41,018 bases of DNA from SAR202 cluster bacterium (GCA_016872355.1 VGZY01000020.1:1-41018), one strand, 5' to 3'. Numbered from the stretch's first letter, positions 1 to 11,287 are shown. The notes: generated from the letters alone by a model not told the origin. Made by a program: numbers and translations.

Positions 1-1068
1 CCAATCGACCAGATACTTGCGCGCTACTCGCAGCCTATTCCGAAAGCGAAGGTAATTGTCGCGGATGTTCTGCAGCTTCCCCAGAACGTTCCGGCGCTAC
101 CCAGCAGGAAGGTTGTATCGCACTACATGACTCTGTCGCCTGAAGGGTTCACTGAAACCCAGATGGTGGCAGCCCATGTGACCATGTTTGTGGAGAAGGC
201 CTGGCTGCAAGCCAACGATCTGCATGAGTGGTCCGTGGAGTTCAGCCGGTTCGATACGGCAAAGGGGACTTGGGAACCCGCTCCGGCCAAGAGGCAGCGC
301 GAGGATGAGACCCGCGTGTTTTACACGGTAGCGATCCCGGGATTCTCGCTGTGGGCCATCACCGGCAGCAGCGAAGTCCAGGAGAACCGCTTTGACGTTG
401 ATAACCTTAAGCTTTCTACCTACACCCTTCAGCAGGGCCAGACGTCGGTTGCAAGGTTCCAGGTTACAAACCTGACCAACCAGGCGGCGGACTACTTTGG
501 CACGTTGTGGCTGAACTCGCAGGTCGATCAGACCCAGCGCGTAACCGTCCCTGCTAATGGCACGGTCACTGTTACGTTCAACATCGCGCCGAGCATCGGC
601 ACCTACGAAGTTCGCGTGGACAGGCTGCTTGCGGACGCCAACCTGGTGGTTTCGGCTCAGCAGGCAACAGCTACGCCGGTGCCGCCCACTGCGACCGCTG
701 TGCCTCCGACAGCGACGCCCACGAGGACGCCGGCGCCGCCGACGGCTACAGCGACCCTCGTGCCGCCGACGCCGACGGCAACACCCGCGCCGGGCGTTAC
801 GCCGGTGGCCCCGACAGCCACGGCGGTCCCGCCGACTGCGGTGCCTCCGACTGCGACGGCCGTGCCTCCCACAGCAACGGCTGTTGTGGTAGCACCGACG
901 GCTACCACGCCGCCGGCGGTAGTGCCTACGCCGACAATTACGCCTCCGGTTGAGGAGGGCGGCGGCATAAGCCCGATTGTAATCGTGCTGGGCCTCGCAG
1001 TCCTTATCGGCCTGGGCGCGGCAGCCTGGTACTTCCTGATCAGGCCCAAGCCGGGCGCGCCGGTATAG
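1..1068 (+). CDS. PGF-pre-PGF-type surface protein, membrane anchored (5' partial)
   Basis: The reading frame is open from the first base of the window, so the gene starts upstream; the ATG at 127 is internal. About 355 residues are visible. The first ~120 resemble the PGF-pre-PGF domain (strand-rich, with a 'PGFSLWAIT' end near 345-362). They are followed by a beta-sandwich resembling CARDB-type adhesion domains (roughly bases 380-660). Next comes a ~100-residue linker of repeated Pro-Pro-Thr-Ala-Thr units (660-950), one hydrophobic membrane helix (about 967-1047) and a short Lys/Pro cytoplasmic tail. The architecture is that of a cell-surface protein held by a C-terminal helix with a stalk crossing the envelope. 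Its ligand is unknown. Pro/Thr stalks of this kind are frequent in Chloroflexota. A strong terminator follows at once. Confidence 0.75.
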   Translation, partial: PIDQILARYSQPIPKAKVIVADVLQLPQNVPALPSRKVVSHYMTLSPEGFTETQMVAAHVTMFVEKAWLQANDLHEWSVEFSRFDTAKGTWEPAPAKRQREDETRVFYTVAIPGFSLWAITGSSEVQENRFDVDNLKLSTYTLQQGQTSVARFQVTNLTNQAADYFGTLWLNSQVDQTQRVTVPANGTVTVTFNIAPSIGTYEVRVDRLLADANLVVSAQQATATPVPPTATAVPPTATPTRTPAPPTATATLVPPTPTATPAPGVTPVAPTATAVPPTAVPPTATAVPPTATAVVVAPTATTPPAVVPTPTITPPVEEGGGISPIVIVLGLAVLIGLGAAAWYFLIRPKPGAPV

Positions 1069-1094
1069 TGCAGGTCTTGAGAAACGAGTAGTGT

Positions 1095-1131
1095 CAGGGG
1101 CCCCGTAACGCACGGGGCCCCTGATGTTTTT
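1095..1131 (+). terminator. Rho-independent terminator after the surface protein
   Basis: A perfect 12-bp GC-rich stem (1095-1106 with 1112-1123), a 5-nt loop (AACGC) and a downstream run ending in five T. It lies 27 bases after the stop codon of the surface protein. Confidence 0.9.
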
Positions 1132-1227
1132 CCGACGGTGACCGATCAGCGTCACTTCTCGCCTGTGGGCAGGGAAGCCATGGCCCGTTGCGGTTGCCGG
1201 TGCATGGTCTTATAGTTATCTGGACTT

Positions 1228-2403
1228 GTGCCGCAACAACTTGCAAGGGATAGCCTTTTGGACCATGTCTTCCGGTCAGCTATTGAGAAGATCCACGAGT
1301 CGCCCGTGAAAATGGTCGTCGCTGTCACCGGCGGCGGTGTCCAGGCCATCTCGTGGCTGCTGACCGTCCCCGGCGCGTCCCGCACCGTTCTCGAATGCAG
1401 GGTCCCATACTCGGGAGAGGCGTTGAGGGAATTCCTGGGATTTGATCCGGCGCAGGCAGCATCGCAGGCTACTGCCGTTGCGATGGCACGGGCGTCCCTT
1501 GCTCGGGCGAGGTTGCTCGCAGGCCCGCAGGCCGCGGTTCTTGGCGTTGGGTGCACGGCGGCGCTGGCCACAGACCGGCCCAAAAGGGGCGAGCACCGCT
1601 GCCATGTCGCAGTGGCCGACGGGGCCACGATGACGGCGTGGGACCTGGTGTTCGAGAAGGGTCGTCGCAGTCGCGAGGAAGAGGACGACCTTGTGAGCCG
1701 GCTGGTCCTGTCGGGCATTTCTTCTTCGGTGATCGCAGGGAACGGCGTGGAGATCGTCCTCGCGCCGCCCGAGAGTGTGACCGAATCTCGTGTGGCCGAA
1801 GGCGACCGGCTGGGAGCTCTGCTCGCAGGCTGGACGGATATGGTGGTTGTGAATGCCGACGGAGGACTCACGGACCATCTGGGGGCAGGCACCTGCGTTT
1901 TGCCGGGCTCCTTCAATCCCGTGCACGAGGGCCATGAAGGACTCGCACGCGCAGCATCCGGCGAGTGCCACGCTGAGTCTGCATTTGAAATCTCCGTCAC
2001 CAACGTGGACAAGCCGCCTCTGGGCCGGCAGACGCTGGATCGACGACTCAAGCAGTTTAGCGGCAGGCATACTGTGGTTGTGACTCGAGCGCCCACCTTC
2101 GCAGAGAAGGCCAGGCTCATGCCCGGAAGCGTCTTCGTCATTGGGGCCGACACCGCCGAGCGGCTGGTAGACCCGGAGTACTACGGCGGCAGTCCGGGAG
2201 GGATGCTCGCTGCGCTGCGGGTTATCAGAGAGCGACGGTGCCGGTTCATCGTTGCGGGGAGAGTGCGGAAGGGGGTCTTCGTGACGCTCGACGGCATAAG
2301 CATCCCGGCCGAATTCAGGGATCTCTTTCAGCAATTGCCGGAGAGTGAATTTCGCAGTGACGTTTCCTCCACCGAGATCCGCAAGAGCCTTGGGCAACAG
2401 TAA
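1228..2403 (+). CDS. CinA-like domain fused to a NadD-type nucleotidylyltransferase
   Basis: 391 residues from a GTG start; no clear ribosome site supports the start. Residues ~8-165 resemble the C-terminal CinA (NMN deamidase, PncC) domain, with a 'TGGG' turn and 'VPYSGEAL' matching its 'CTGG' and 'YSNEAK' segments. Residues ~225-388 are a nucleotidylyltransferase of the HxGH class: 'GSFNPVHEGH' near 226-234 and 'SSTEIRKS' at the C-terminus. In known families the first domain turns NMN into NaMN and the second transfers AMP or CMP to a phosphorylated substrate. A fused NAD-salvage enzyme is therefore possible but inferred. The Ser and Lys of the PncC catalytic pair appear to be Ala and Leu here, so the CinA-like part may be non-catalytic. 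It lies 24 bases upstream of ubiD. Confidence 0.7.
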   Translation: MPQQLARDSLLDHVFRSAIEKIHESPVKMVVAVTGGGVQAISWLLTVPGASRTVLECRVPYSGEALREFLGFDPAQAASQATAVAMARASLARARLLAGPQAAVLGVGCTAALATDRPKRGEHRCHVAVADGATMTAWDLVFEKGRRSREEEDDLVSRLVLSGISSSVIAGNGVEIVLAPPESVTESRVAEGDRLGALLAGWTDMVVVNADGGLTDHLGAGTCVLPGSFNPVHEGHEGLARAASGECHAESAFEISVTNVDKPPLGRQTLDRRLKQFSGRHTVVVTRAPTFAEKARLMPGSVFVIGADTAERLVDPEYYGGSPGGMLAALRVIRERRCRFIVAGRVRKGVFVTLDGISIPAEFRDLFQQLPESEFRSDVSSTEIRKSLGQQ

Positions 2404-2427
2404 TAGAACGGCAGGCAATCCCACGTC

Positions 2428-3885
2428 ATGAAGTACAGAGACCTCAGGGAATTTATCGCGCTCCTGGAAAAAAAGGGAGACCTGCGCCGCATAAAGACGC
2501 GGGTGAGCCGTGATCTGGAGATTACGGAGATAACTGACCGGCTCGTGAAGTCCGGTGGGCCCGCGCTGCTATTTGAGAACGTCGATGGTTTCGACACCCC
2601 CCTGGCAATCAACCTGTTCGGAACGCATCAGCGCGTCGCCTGGGCGCTTGGCGTGGACCACATCGATGAGCTGACAGACCGCGTGCGAAAGCTGCTCGGC
2701 ATGGTCCAAAGCCCGCCTCCCCCCGGACTTATGGGGAAGCTCAAGGCGCTTGGTGAGCTGGCGGGACTCGCGAGGGCGCAGCCGAAGCTTGTGGACAGGG
2801 CGCCCTGCCAGGAGGTTGTGCTAACCGGCGACGAGGTGGACGTGAACAGATTCCCCATCCTCAAGTGCTGGCCGGACGACGCGGGGCGCTTCATCACCCT
2901 GCCGCTGGTGATCAGCCGCGATCCGGTGAGCGGGCGTCGCAATGTGGGCACGTACCGGATGCAAGTGTACGACGGCAAGACGGCTGGGATGCACTGGCAG
3001 TCCCACAAGGTGGGGGCGCGGCAGTACCGCCGCGCGGAGGAGCAGGCGCTGGAGAAGATGCCCGTCGCGGTCGCGCTGGGCGGGGACCCGGCGACGATCT
3101 GGACGGGCTCGATGCCGCTGCCGCCGGACGTGGACGAGATCATGGTGGCCGGGATAATCCGCGAGGAGCCGGTTGAGATGGTAAGGTGCAAGACGATCGA
3201 TCTCGAGGCGCCCGCCCACGCCGAGATCGTTCTTGAAGGCTACGTCGTGCCGGGGGAGTCTCGCATCGAAGGGCCGTTCGGGGACCACACGGGCTACTAC
3301 TCGCTGCCGGATGAGTACCCTGTCTTTCACATAGAGGCGATAACTCACCGCAAGCGGCCCATCTATCCGACTACAATGGTAGGGAGGCCCCCAACAGAGG
3401 ACTTTTTCATGGGCAAGGCCAGCGAGCGGGTGATGCTCCCCGCCCTGCAGATGGCGCTGCCGGAGGTTGTGGACTACAACATGCCGGCCGAGGGCATATT
3501 CCACAACTTCCTCATCGTGTCCATACGCAAGGAGTATCCGGGCCACGCCCGTAAAGTCATGTACGCGCTCTGGGGCATCGGCCTGCTCATGCTCACAAAG
3601 GCGATCATCGTGGTGGACGCGCACGTGGATGTGCAGAACGTCTCCGAGGTCGCGTGGAGAGTGGGGGCGAACATCGACCCCTCGCGCGATATCCTGTTCG
3701 TGGACGGCCCGGCCGATGACCTCGATCACGCGACATCGACGCCGCGGTTCGCAAGCAAGATCGGCATAGACGCCACGGCAAAGGGCAAAGGCGAGGGCAG
3801 GGCGCGCGAGTGGCCGGCGGACATCGTCATGACCGATGAGATCAAGAGGCTCGTGGACTCAAGGTGGAAGCAGTACGGGATATGA
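2428..3885 (+). CDS. ubiD: UbiD family decarboxylase
   Basis: 485 residues, the usual UbiD length, starting at ATG. UbiD enzymes use prenylated FMN to decarboxylate aromatic or alpha,beta-unsaturated acids reversibly. The family signature 'EGPFGDHTGYYS' lies near residues 280-291 and includes the acidic residue next to the prFMN. An 'RNVGTYRMQVYD' segment (about 171-182) carries the conserved Arg. The stop codon overlaps the start of ubiA (ATGA), and ubiX, which makes the cofactor, follows. The three together point to decarboxylation of a prenylated aromatic acid in quinone biosynthesis. In organisms using the futalosine menaquinone route, the homologues are called MqnL/MqnP/MqnM. Which quinone is made cannot be told from the window. 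A catabolic UbiD is the alternative, made less likely by the ubiA linkage. Confidence 0.93.
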   Translation: MKYRDLREFIALLEKKGDLRRIKTRVSRDLEITEITDRLVKSGGPALLFENVDGFDTPLAINLFGTHQRVAWALGVDHIDELTDRVRKLLGMVQSPPPPGLMGKLKALGELAGLARAQPKLVDRAPCQEVVLTGDEVDVNRFPILKCWPDDAGRFITLPLVISRDPVSGRRNVGTYRMQVYDGKTAGMHWQSHKVGARQYRRAEEQALEKMPVAVALGGDPATIWTGSMPLPPDVDEIMVAGIIREEPVEMVRCKTIDLEAPAHAEIVLEGYVVPGESRIEGPFGDHTGYYSLPDEYPVFHIEAITHRKRPIYPTTMVGRPPTEDFFMGKASERVMLPALQMALPEVVDYNMPAEGIFHNFLIVSIRKEYPGHARKVMYALWGIGLLMLTKAIIVVDAHVDVQNVSEVAWRVGANIDPSRDILFVDGPADDLDHATSTPRFASKIGIDATAKGKGEGRAREWPADIVMTDEIKRLVDSRWKQYGI

Positions 3886-4766
3886 CGTCCGACGCCGCAT
3901 CCACACCGGTATTGCGCCGGCTCCTCAGATTCCTGGACGCTATCAAGTTCCAGGAAACGGTCTTTGCTCTGCCGTTCGCGTACTCCGGCATGGTGCTCGC
4001 CGGCCGCGGCCTGCCCGGCTGGGACCCGTTCCTTTGGATCACTGTCGCGATGGTGGGGGCGCGCACACTCGGCATGGCGGCGAACAGGCTGATCGACAGG
4101 CGTATCGACGCCGGGAACCCCCGGACCGCGAAGCGGCACCTGCCACAAGGTACTCTGAAGACGGCGGATATGGCGGCGCTGTGCGCGGTGGCCGCTGTAG
4201 TCTTCTTGCTGGCGGCATGGCGGCTCAACACGCTGGCGCTGGCCCTTGCGCCGGTCGCGGCGGGGTTCCTCATCCTTTATCCGTTCACGAAGCGGTTTAC
4301 GTGGGCTGCCAGCTTCTTCCTCGGATGGGCGCTGGCTATCGCGCCATCTGCAGCGTGGATCGGCGTGACGGGGTCGCTGGCATGGCAGCCGGTGCTGCTC
4401 TCGTGCGCGGTCGCGTGCTGGGCGGCGAGTTTCGACATCCTTTATCACGCGCAAGACTTCGACTACTACACGAAGAACGGCCTGCATTCAGTGTCGCAGC
4501 AGTTCGGCGTTCGCGCGGCCTTCAGGACCGCTCGCGTGCTGGATGTTGTCGCTCTCGCTTGCCTCGTGGCCCTTGGTGTGTGGATGGGGCTTGCATTTCC
4601 GTACTTTGTGAGCTGCGTGGTCGCGGCGGCGTTCATGGTGTACAAACACAGCCTGGTTTCTCCGGTTGACATGTCCCGTGTGGGCGTTGCGTTCTTCCGG
4701 ATAAATGCTTACGTCTCGCTGACCATGTTCTTGGGGACTCTCATCTCCGTGCTGGCGTTCCAATAG
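3882..4766 (+). CDS. ubiA: UbiA-family prenyltransferase
   Basis: 294 residues. The ATG at 3882 overlaps the ubiD stop as ATGA, which favours it over the longer GTG frame beginning at 3864. The protein is an integral membrane aromatic prenyltransferase with about eight or nine hydrophobic helices. The first Asp-rich motif is 'NRLIDRRID' (about residues 68-76) and the second is 'DILYHAQDFDYYTKNG' (about 186-201); these bind Mg and the prenyl diphosphate. In the pathway it attaches the isoprenoid tail to a 4-hydroxybenzoate- or dihydroxynaphthoate-type acceptor before UbiD removes the carboxylate. It is co-transcribed with ubiD and, 10 bases on, ubiX. Confidence 0.93.
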   Translation: MTSDAASTPVLRRLLRFLDAIKFQETVFALPFAYSGMVLAGRGLPGWDPFLWITVAMVGARTLGMAANRLIDRRIDAGNPRTAKRHLPQGTLKTADMAALCAVAAVVFLLAAWRLNTLALALAPVAAGFLILYPFTKRFTWAASFFLGWALAIAPSAAWIGVTGSLAWQPVLLSCAVACWAASFDILYHAQDFDYYTKNGLHSVSQQFGVRAAFRTARVLDVVALACLVALGVWMGLAFPYFVSCVVAAAFMVYKHSLVSPVDMSRVGVAFFRINAYVSLTMFLGTLISVLAFQ

Positions 4767-4776
4767 AGGAGACCGA

Positions 4777-5376
4777 TTGGCCAAGTCATTGCCGGTGGTA
4801 ATAGGGATATCCGGCGCGAGCGGCGCTGCGCTGGCCCGGGCGACTATAGACCGCGTGCTGAAGCTGGACGTGCCGGTGATCGTGACGGCGTCTTCGGCCG
4901 GGCGGATGGTGTGGCGCGAGGAGATGGAGGAGTCTTTCGGCGAGGCGGTGGAGCGGTGGACGGCGACGGGGCTTTTCACCCAATACGCCATCAGTGACCT
5001 CATGGCACCCGTCGCCAGCGGGACGTTCCCCACGCGGGGGATGGCGATAGTGCCTTGCAGCATGGCGACAGTGGCGGCGATCGCGCACGGCATGGCCGAT
5101 AACCTGCTGCGCAGGGCGGCGGATGTTTGCCTGAAGGAGCGGCGCCCGCTGGTTCTCGTGCCCAGAGAGACGCCACTCCACGCCATTCACCTCGAGAATA
5201 TGGCAACGCTGGCGCGCCTTGGGGTGACAATACTGCCGCCGGCGCCCGCGTTCTACATAAAACAGCAGTCGATCGCAGATGTTGTGGACTTCATCGCCGA
5301 GCGCACGCTGCTCGCGCTCGGGCTGACCACCGAGATGCCGCCGGGGATGGTCTATCGGAGCGGTGCGGGAGAGTAG
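4777..5376 (+). CDS. ubiX: UbiX flavin prenyltransferase
   Basis: 199 residues. UbiX transfers a dimethylallyl group to FMN to make the prFMN cofactor of UbiD. Visible family features are 'GISGASGAALA' at residues 9-19 (FMN phosphate loop), 'PCSMATVAAIAHGMADNLLRRAAD' (about 88-111) and the C-terminal 'VPRETPLHAIHLENM' plus 'PPAPAFY' segments that bind the prenyl phosphate. The start is a TTG supported by AGAGGAG at 4765-4771, which overlaps the ubiA stop codon, so translation is probably coupled. It ends the ubiDAX operon. No obvious terminator lies downstream before the promoter at 5405. Confidence 0.95.
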   Translation: MAKSLPVVIGISGASGAALARATIDRVLKLDVPVIVTASSAGRMVWREEMEESFGEAVERWTATGLFTQYAISDLMAPVASGTFPTRGMAIVPCSMATVAAIAHGMADNLLRRAADVCLKERRPLVLVPRETPLHAIHLENMATLARLGVTILPPAPAFYIKQQSIADVVDFIAERTLLALGLTTEMPPGMVYRSGAGE

Positions 5377-5404
5377 AGGCCAGGCCTGCGAAGGCGTCCC
5401 GTAC

Positions 5405-5433
5405 TTGAAAGCTCGGGGTTCTGCGTCTACAAT
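5405..5433 (+). promoter_or_regulatory. Sigma70-like promoter for the ThDP-enzyme gene
   Basis: TTGAAA (5405-5410), a 17-base spacer and TACAAT (5428-5433), 65 bases upstream of the ATG at 5498. The leader contains a small hairpin (CCTCTC at 5457 with GAGAGG at 5469). Confidence 0.65.
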
Positions 5434-5497
5434 TCGTAAGGTTTGATTTCGGACGGCCTCTCTAATTGGAGAGGAACATTACGCCACGGAGACGTAG

Positions 5498-6067
5498 ATG
5501 ATACCCTGCCTCGATGCCGTCAAGGCGCTCATAGCGCTGCGCAAGGACCAGATCGTCGTTCCGACGATGACGCCGAACAGGTACTGGACGAAGCTGTCAA
5601 CGAACAAAGACATGGACCTGCCGATCTTCGGCGGGATGGGCAAGGCATCGTCGGTGGCGCTCGGACTGGCGATGGCGCAACCGGGCAAGCAGGTAATATG
5701 CATCGACGGCGATGGCTCGTTGCTCATGAACCTGGGCTCGCTGGTCACGATCGCCGGCATGAAGCCGAAAAACCTCGTTCACATCGTATTCGACGACCGC
5801 GCTTACCACACGACGGGCGGGCAGCCAGTGCCGGGCGCGGACGTGTACAACTTCAAGGTGATGGCAGAGGGCGCGGGCTATAAGAACAGCTACCAGTTCG
5901 ACAACCTGGAGGACTGGGTAAGCGAGCTCCCCAAGATCCTGAAGCAGCAAGGGCCGACGTTTGTTTCCCTGCAAATACACTACCCGGACGGCGGCCCGGA
6001 GTTTTTCATGGCCTCCACGCGTGAGCCTGCGAAGCGGATGAGGGAAGTGCTGACGAAGGGGAAGTAG
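5498..6067 (+). CDS. ThDP-binding subunit, sulfopyruvate/phosphonopyruvate decarboxylase beta-like
   Basis: 189 residues, the length of stand-alone C-terminal thiamine-diphosphate domains such as ComE (sulfopyruvate decarboxylase beta) and the second half of phosphonopyruvate decarboxylase. The ThDP/Mg motif begins 'GDGSLLMN' at residues 71-78 and continues to 'FDDRAYHTTGGQ' at 98-109, where 'TTGGQ' matches the 'STGGQ' of that subfamily. The metal-binding Asn of the motif is Asp here (D100). Such subunits need an alpha partner carrying the PYR domain, and none is encoded beside it. The ATG is preceded by GGAG at 5488, and a promoter at 5405 separates it from ubiX. A role in C-S or C-P compound metabolism fits the phosphonoacetate hydrolase at 38816, but the distance makes the link speculative. 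Confidence 0.75.
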   Translation: MIPCLDAVKALIALRKDQIVVPTMTPNRYWTKLSTNKDMDLPIFGGMGKASSVALGLAMAQPGKQVICIDGDGSLLMNLGSLVTIAGMKPKNLVHIVFDDRAYHTTGGQPVPGADVYNFKVMAEGAGYKNSYQFDNLEDWVSELPKILKQQGPTFVSLQIHYPDGGPEFFMASTREPAKRMREVLTKGK

Positions 6068-6109
6068 TCGGCAGTCAGCAGTTGGTAGTCGGCAAGTACT
6101 TAGCACATA

Positions 6110-6145
6110 AGAAGGGGCGGGATCCGTTGAGGTCCCGCCCCTTCT
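6110..6145. terminator. Terminator hairpin between convergent genes
   Basis: A perfect 13-bp stem (6110-6122 with 6133-6145) with a 10-nt loop, between the ends of the ThDP gene (+) and the lipoprotein gene (-). T-tracts on both sides are short, so it may serve both strands weakly. A small repetitive stretch of 'GTCGGCA' units lies at 6067-6096. Confidence 0.7.
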
Positions 6146-6175
6146 GTTTAGGGCCTATTCAGTTATTGCTACGGC

Positions 6176-6931
6176 CTAGGAGCCTGAGGGCCCCCCTACG
6201 GGCGCTGCCTGCGGCGTGGCAGCAGGCGTGCCGGTTGGCGCCGTCATGGGCGCGCTGGTCGGCGTTACGGTAGGCGCCGCCGTCGGCGAAGCGGCCGGAG
6301 AGGTGGCGTTCGGCGTGCGCGCCGGTGTTGGCGTCGTGCCGGTCGTCGGGGTGGTCTTGCCGCCGTCATCGTCGACGTTAACTTCGATTGTCTGGGCGAC
6401 GTTCGTCGTCTGGTCTATCTTGATTACGACGTTCACGTTGACTTCGTCGCGAAGGTCCTCGACGTTAGTGTCGCGGTTGTTCTTCTTCACCTTCGTCTTA
6501 TCGTCGTCGACCTTGATGACGACCTCTTCGCCGTCGCTCTTCAGGACGCGGACCTGGTCGTTCTGGACGTTAACGATCTTGCCTGTCACGGTCGTCTGGT
6601 TGTTGACGGTCGTAGACTGAACGACCTTGATGTTGTTGACGACCTTTACCGTGTCGGCGTTGTCGTTATCGTCGCCCTCTACATCTACCTCGACGCGCTG
6701 GCCGGTGGCCAGGTTCTCCTGCTGACAGTCAGGCGTGTCGATGGTCATATGGAAGGTCTTGCCCTCGTCCGTGACCACCGTGAGGTCGCCGTTCGCGCAG
6801 TCGATCTCATTCAGCGTGCCCACGATAGCCTGCTCGTCCGTCACCACACATCCCGCGAGAAGCAGCGATATGGGGACCCCCAGAAGGAAGACCCTCAACC
6901 CCAACTTTCGACCAAAAGCTTGTAGAGTCAT
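6176..6931 (-). CDS. DUF5666-like lipoprotein with Pro/Thr tail
   Basis: 251 residues. The ATG at 6929-6931 is chosen because GGAGGAGG (complement of 6941-6948) lies 9 bases upstream and because it starts a lipoprotein signal: charged residues, a hydrophobic run and the lipobox 'LLAGC' (~residues 25-29). A longer open frame upstream is ignored. The mature part holds two OB-like beta repeats of the DUF5666 kind ('VGTLNEIDCANGDLTVVT' and 'VTGKIVNVQNDQVRVLK'), very rich in Asp and Lys. A Thr/Pro/Ala tail of about 60 residues follows. It is presumably lipid-anchored on the outside of the membrane; the function is unknown. Confidence 0.75.
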   Translation of the reverse strand: MTLQAFGRKLGLRVFLLGVPISLLLAGCVVTDEQAIVGTLNEIDCANGDLTVVTDEGKTFHMTIDTPDCQQENLATGQRVEVDVEGDDNDNADTVKVVNNIKVVQSTTVNNQTTVTGKIVNVQNDQVRVLKSDGEEVVIKVDDDKTKVKKNNRDTNVEDLRDEVNVNVVIKIDQTTNVAQTIEVNVDDDGGKTTPTTGTTPTPARTPNATSPAASPTAAPTVTPTSAPMTAPTGTPAATPQAAPVGGPSGS

Positions 6932-7129
6932 GATGGACCGCCTCCTCCACTGGTCATAGAGACCGTATTCCCCCTCTATGCCTGATAAAACGTTCGGGCC
7001 TTGAACGCTGTCAGGCGCCGACCCGTTTTTAATGCCTGCCTGGCTTTGGATTTTGCGCGGGATGGGCGGGCGGCTCCCATATCTGCTACCATTTCGGCGA
7101 TATCCGAACACTGGCTGCAGGAGACACCC

Positions 7130-7792
7130 GTGCACGACTTCCATACCCATACCTTCTTGAGCGACGGCGTCCTTTCGCCGATCGAGCTTATCCGACGCGC
7201 GATTGCCGTGGGATACCGGACGATGGCGATAACCGACCACGTTGGGCACGGGAACCTTGAGTACATCCTCAAAGTTCTTATCAAGGACTGTGAAGTAGCC
7301 AATCGGCGATGGGATATCCTGGCGCTGCCGGGGGTGGAGATCACCCATACGCCGAAGGATGAAATCGACGGGCTGGCGAGGGAGGCAAGGGCGATGGGGG
7401 CCAGGGTGGTCAACGTGCACGGCGAGACGATAATGGAGCCGGTGGAGCCGGGCACCAATTCGGCCGCTGTCAGGTCAAAGCATGTCGATGTCCTCGCGCA
7501 TCCTGGGCTGATCACGCCGGAGGAGGCGGCCATCGCTGCGGGGAATGGCATATTTCTGGAGGTCTCTGGCCGGAAAGGGCACGGATTGGCTAACGGCCAC
7601 GTTGTGGCGACGGCGCGGGCAGCGGGGGCGCGGCTTGTTCTGGACTCCGATGCGCACGAGTCCGGCGATTTGATGACACGTGCTTACGCGATGAAGGTTG
7701 CGCGGAGCGCCGGTCTGACCGAGGCGGATGCTACCGAACTGCTGGACCGGTCTCCATTTGAGCTCCTTAAGAAGCTGGGGATCGCGCGCTAA
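7130..7792 (+). CDS. PHP-domain phosphoesterase
   Basis: 220 residues from GTG at 7130, supported by AGGAG at 7119-7123 (6-base spacing). An upstream in-frame extension to 7001 reads as non-homologous sequence and is rejected. The PHP metal site is complete to the eye: 'HDFHTHT' (residues 2-8, HxH), 'ITDHVGHGN', 'LPGVEIT', 'NVHGE', 'LAHPG' and 'DSDAHE'. The family includes histidinol phosphatase, the polymerase PHP domain and 3',5'-nucleoside bisphosphate phosphatases, all tri-metal phosphoesterases. The substrate cannot be named from the sequence. It stands alone between a divergent lipoprotein gene and the 23S rRNA unit. Confidence 0.85.
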   Translation: MHDFHTHTFLSDGVLSPIELIRRAIAVGYRTMAITDHVGHGNLEYILKVLIKDCEVANRRWDILALPGVEITHTPKDEIDGLAREARAMGARVVNVHGETIMEPVEPGTNSAAVRSKHVDVLAHPGLITPEEAAIAAGNGIFLEVSGRKGHGLANGHVVATARAAGARLVLDSDAHESGDLMTRAYAMKVARSAGLTEADATELLDRSPFELLKKLGIAR

Positions 7793-8020
7793 GACCTTCT
7801 CGGGAGCTCTTGGCCAGGGCGTGGGTGTGCTGTATATTAACCTGCGCGCGTTTTTCGGAGTGGCGGTGCAGGGCATCGGCGGAGGCTCGGGAGCGAAATT
7901 CTGCCGGGTACTTCCAAAGCTCCAAAAGGCGTGCTAAGATATAAAAACCTCTGCGGCGAAAGCCGCCTCGGGACGAGCGAAAACCTGGTAGGAACCCTAA
8001 ACAAAGTTCTAAACAGGCGC
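7793..8020 (+). other. Gene-free stretch upstream of the 23S promoter
   Basis: No convincing coding frame and no 5S- or 16S-like sequence. It contains a small hairpin (TGCGGC-GAAA-GCCGC type near 7952-7966) and an AT-richer segment (about 7996-8015) just upstream of the rRNA promoter, which could act as an UP element. Confidence 0.4.
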
Positions 8021-8049
8021 TTGACTCGATTAAAATGCGGTGGTAGAAT
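8021..8049 (+). promoter_or_regulatory. Promoter of the 23S rRNA unit
   Basis: TTGACT (8021-8026), a 17-base spacer and TAGAAT (8044-8049): near-consensus sigma70 boxes. The inferred start near 8056 gives a ~115-base leader before the processing stem. This supports the 23S gene as its own transcription unit. Confidence 0.75.
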
Positions 8050-8171
8050 AGTCTTCTGGCCCGCGAAAAGGCGATAGTCTGGAGCGGTCTGGAAGCATAA
8101 AAAGCGGTAGGCTTGAGGTCCGCCAGCAGGCGGGCAGCGAGTCGTCGCAAGCACCTTAACAACCGAATCCT

Positions 8172-8213
8172 GCGCAATGTAGCAAAAACTTGCAGTAAAC
8201 AGACCCTAATGTG

Positions 8214-8221
<8 letters not shown>
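8172..8221 (+). other. 5' strand of the pre-23S processing stem
   Basis: GCGCAATGT (8172-8180), ACTTG (8188-8192), AGTAAAC (8194-8200) and a 13-base block (8209-8221) are exact reverse complements, in order, of blocks at 11206-11214, 11198-11202, 11189-11195 and 11168-11180. Together they form the long stalk that bacterial RNase III cuts to release 23S rRNA. Confidence 0.85.
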
Positions 8222-11167
<2,946 letters not shown>

Positions 11168-11175
<8 letters not shown>

Positions 11176-11214
11176 CACATTAAGGTGGGTTTACTGACAA
11201 GTTTGACATTGCGC
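11168..11214 (+). other. 3' strand of the pre-23S processing stem
   Basis: Complementary to 8172-8221 in four blocks (13, 7, 5 and 9 bp), separated by short internal loops. Confidence 0.85.
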
Positions 11215-11287
11215 AAGGTTCGGTTTTCCGCACGTCGCGGAGGTGGGGCAATGGTCTGCATCAGCGGGCCAGGCCCGAATCCAACGT

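Noticed and set aside
7001-7129. N-terminal extension of the PHP protein
   Set aside because: It has no homology-like features; GTG 7130 has an ideal ribosome site and begins directly at the HxH motif.
6932-7420. N-terminal extension of the DUF5666-like lipoprotein
   Set aside because: It is antisense to the PHP gene. A strong ribosome site and a lipoprotein signal support ATG 6929-6931.
11176-11287. Possible 5S rRNA after 23S
   Set aside because: The 112 bases contain the processing-stem strand and no 5S-like conserved loops.
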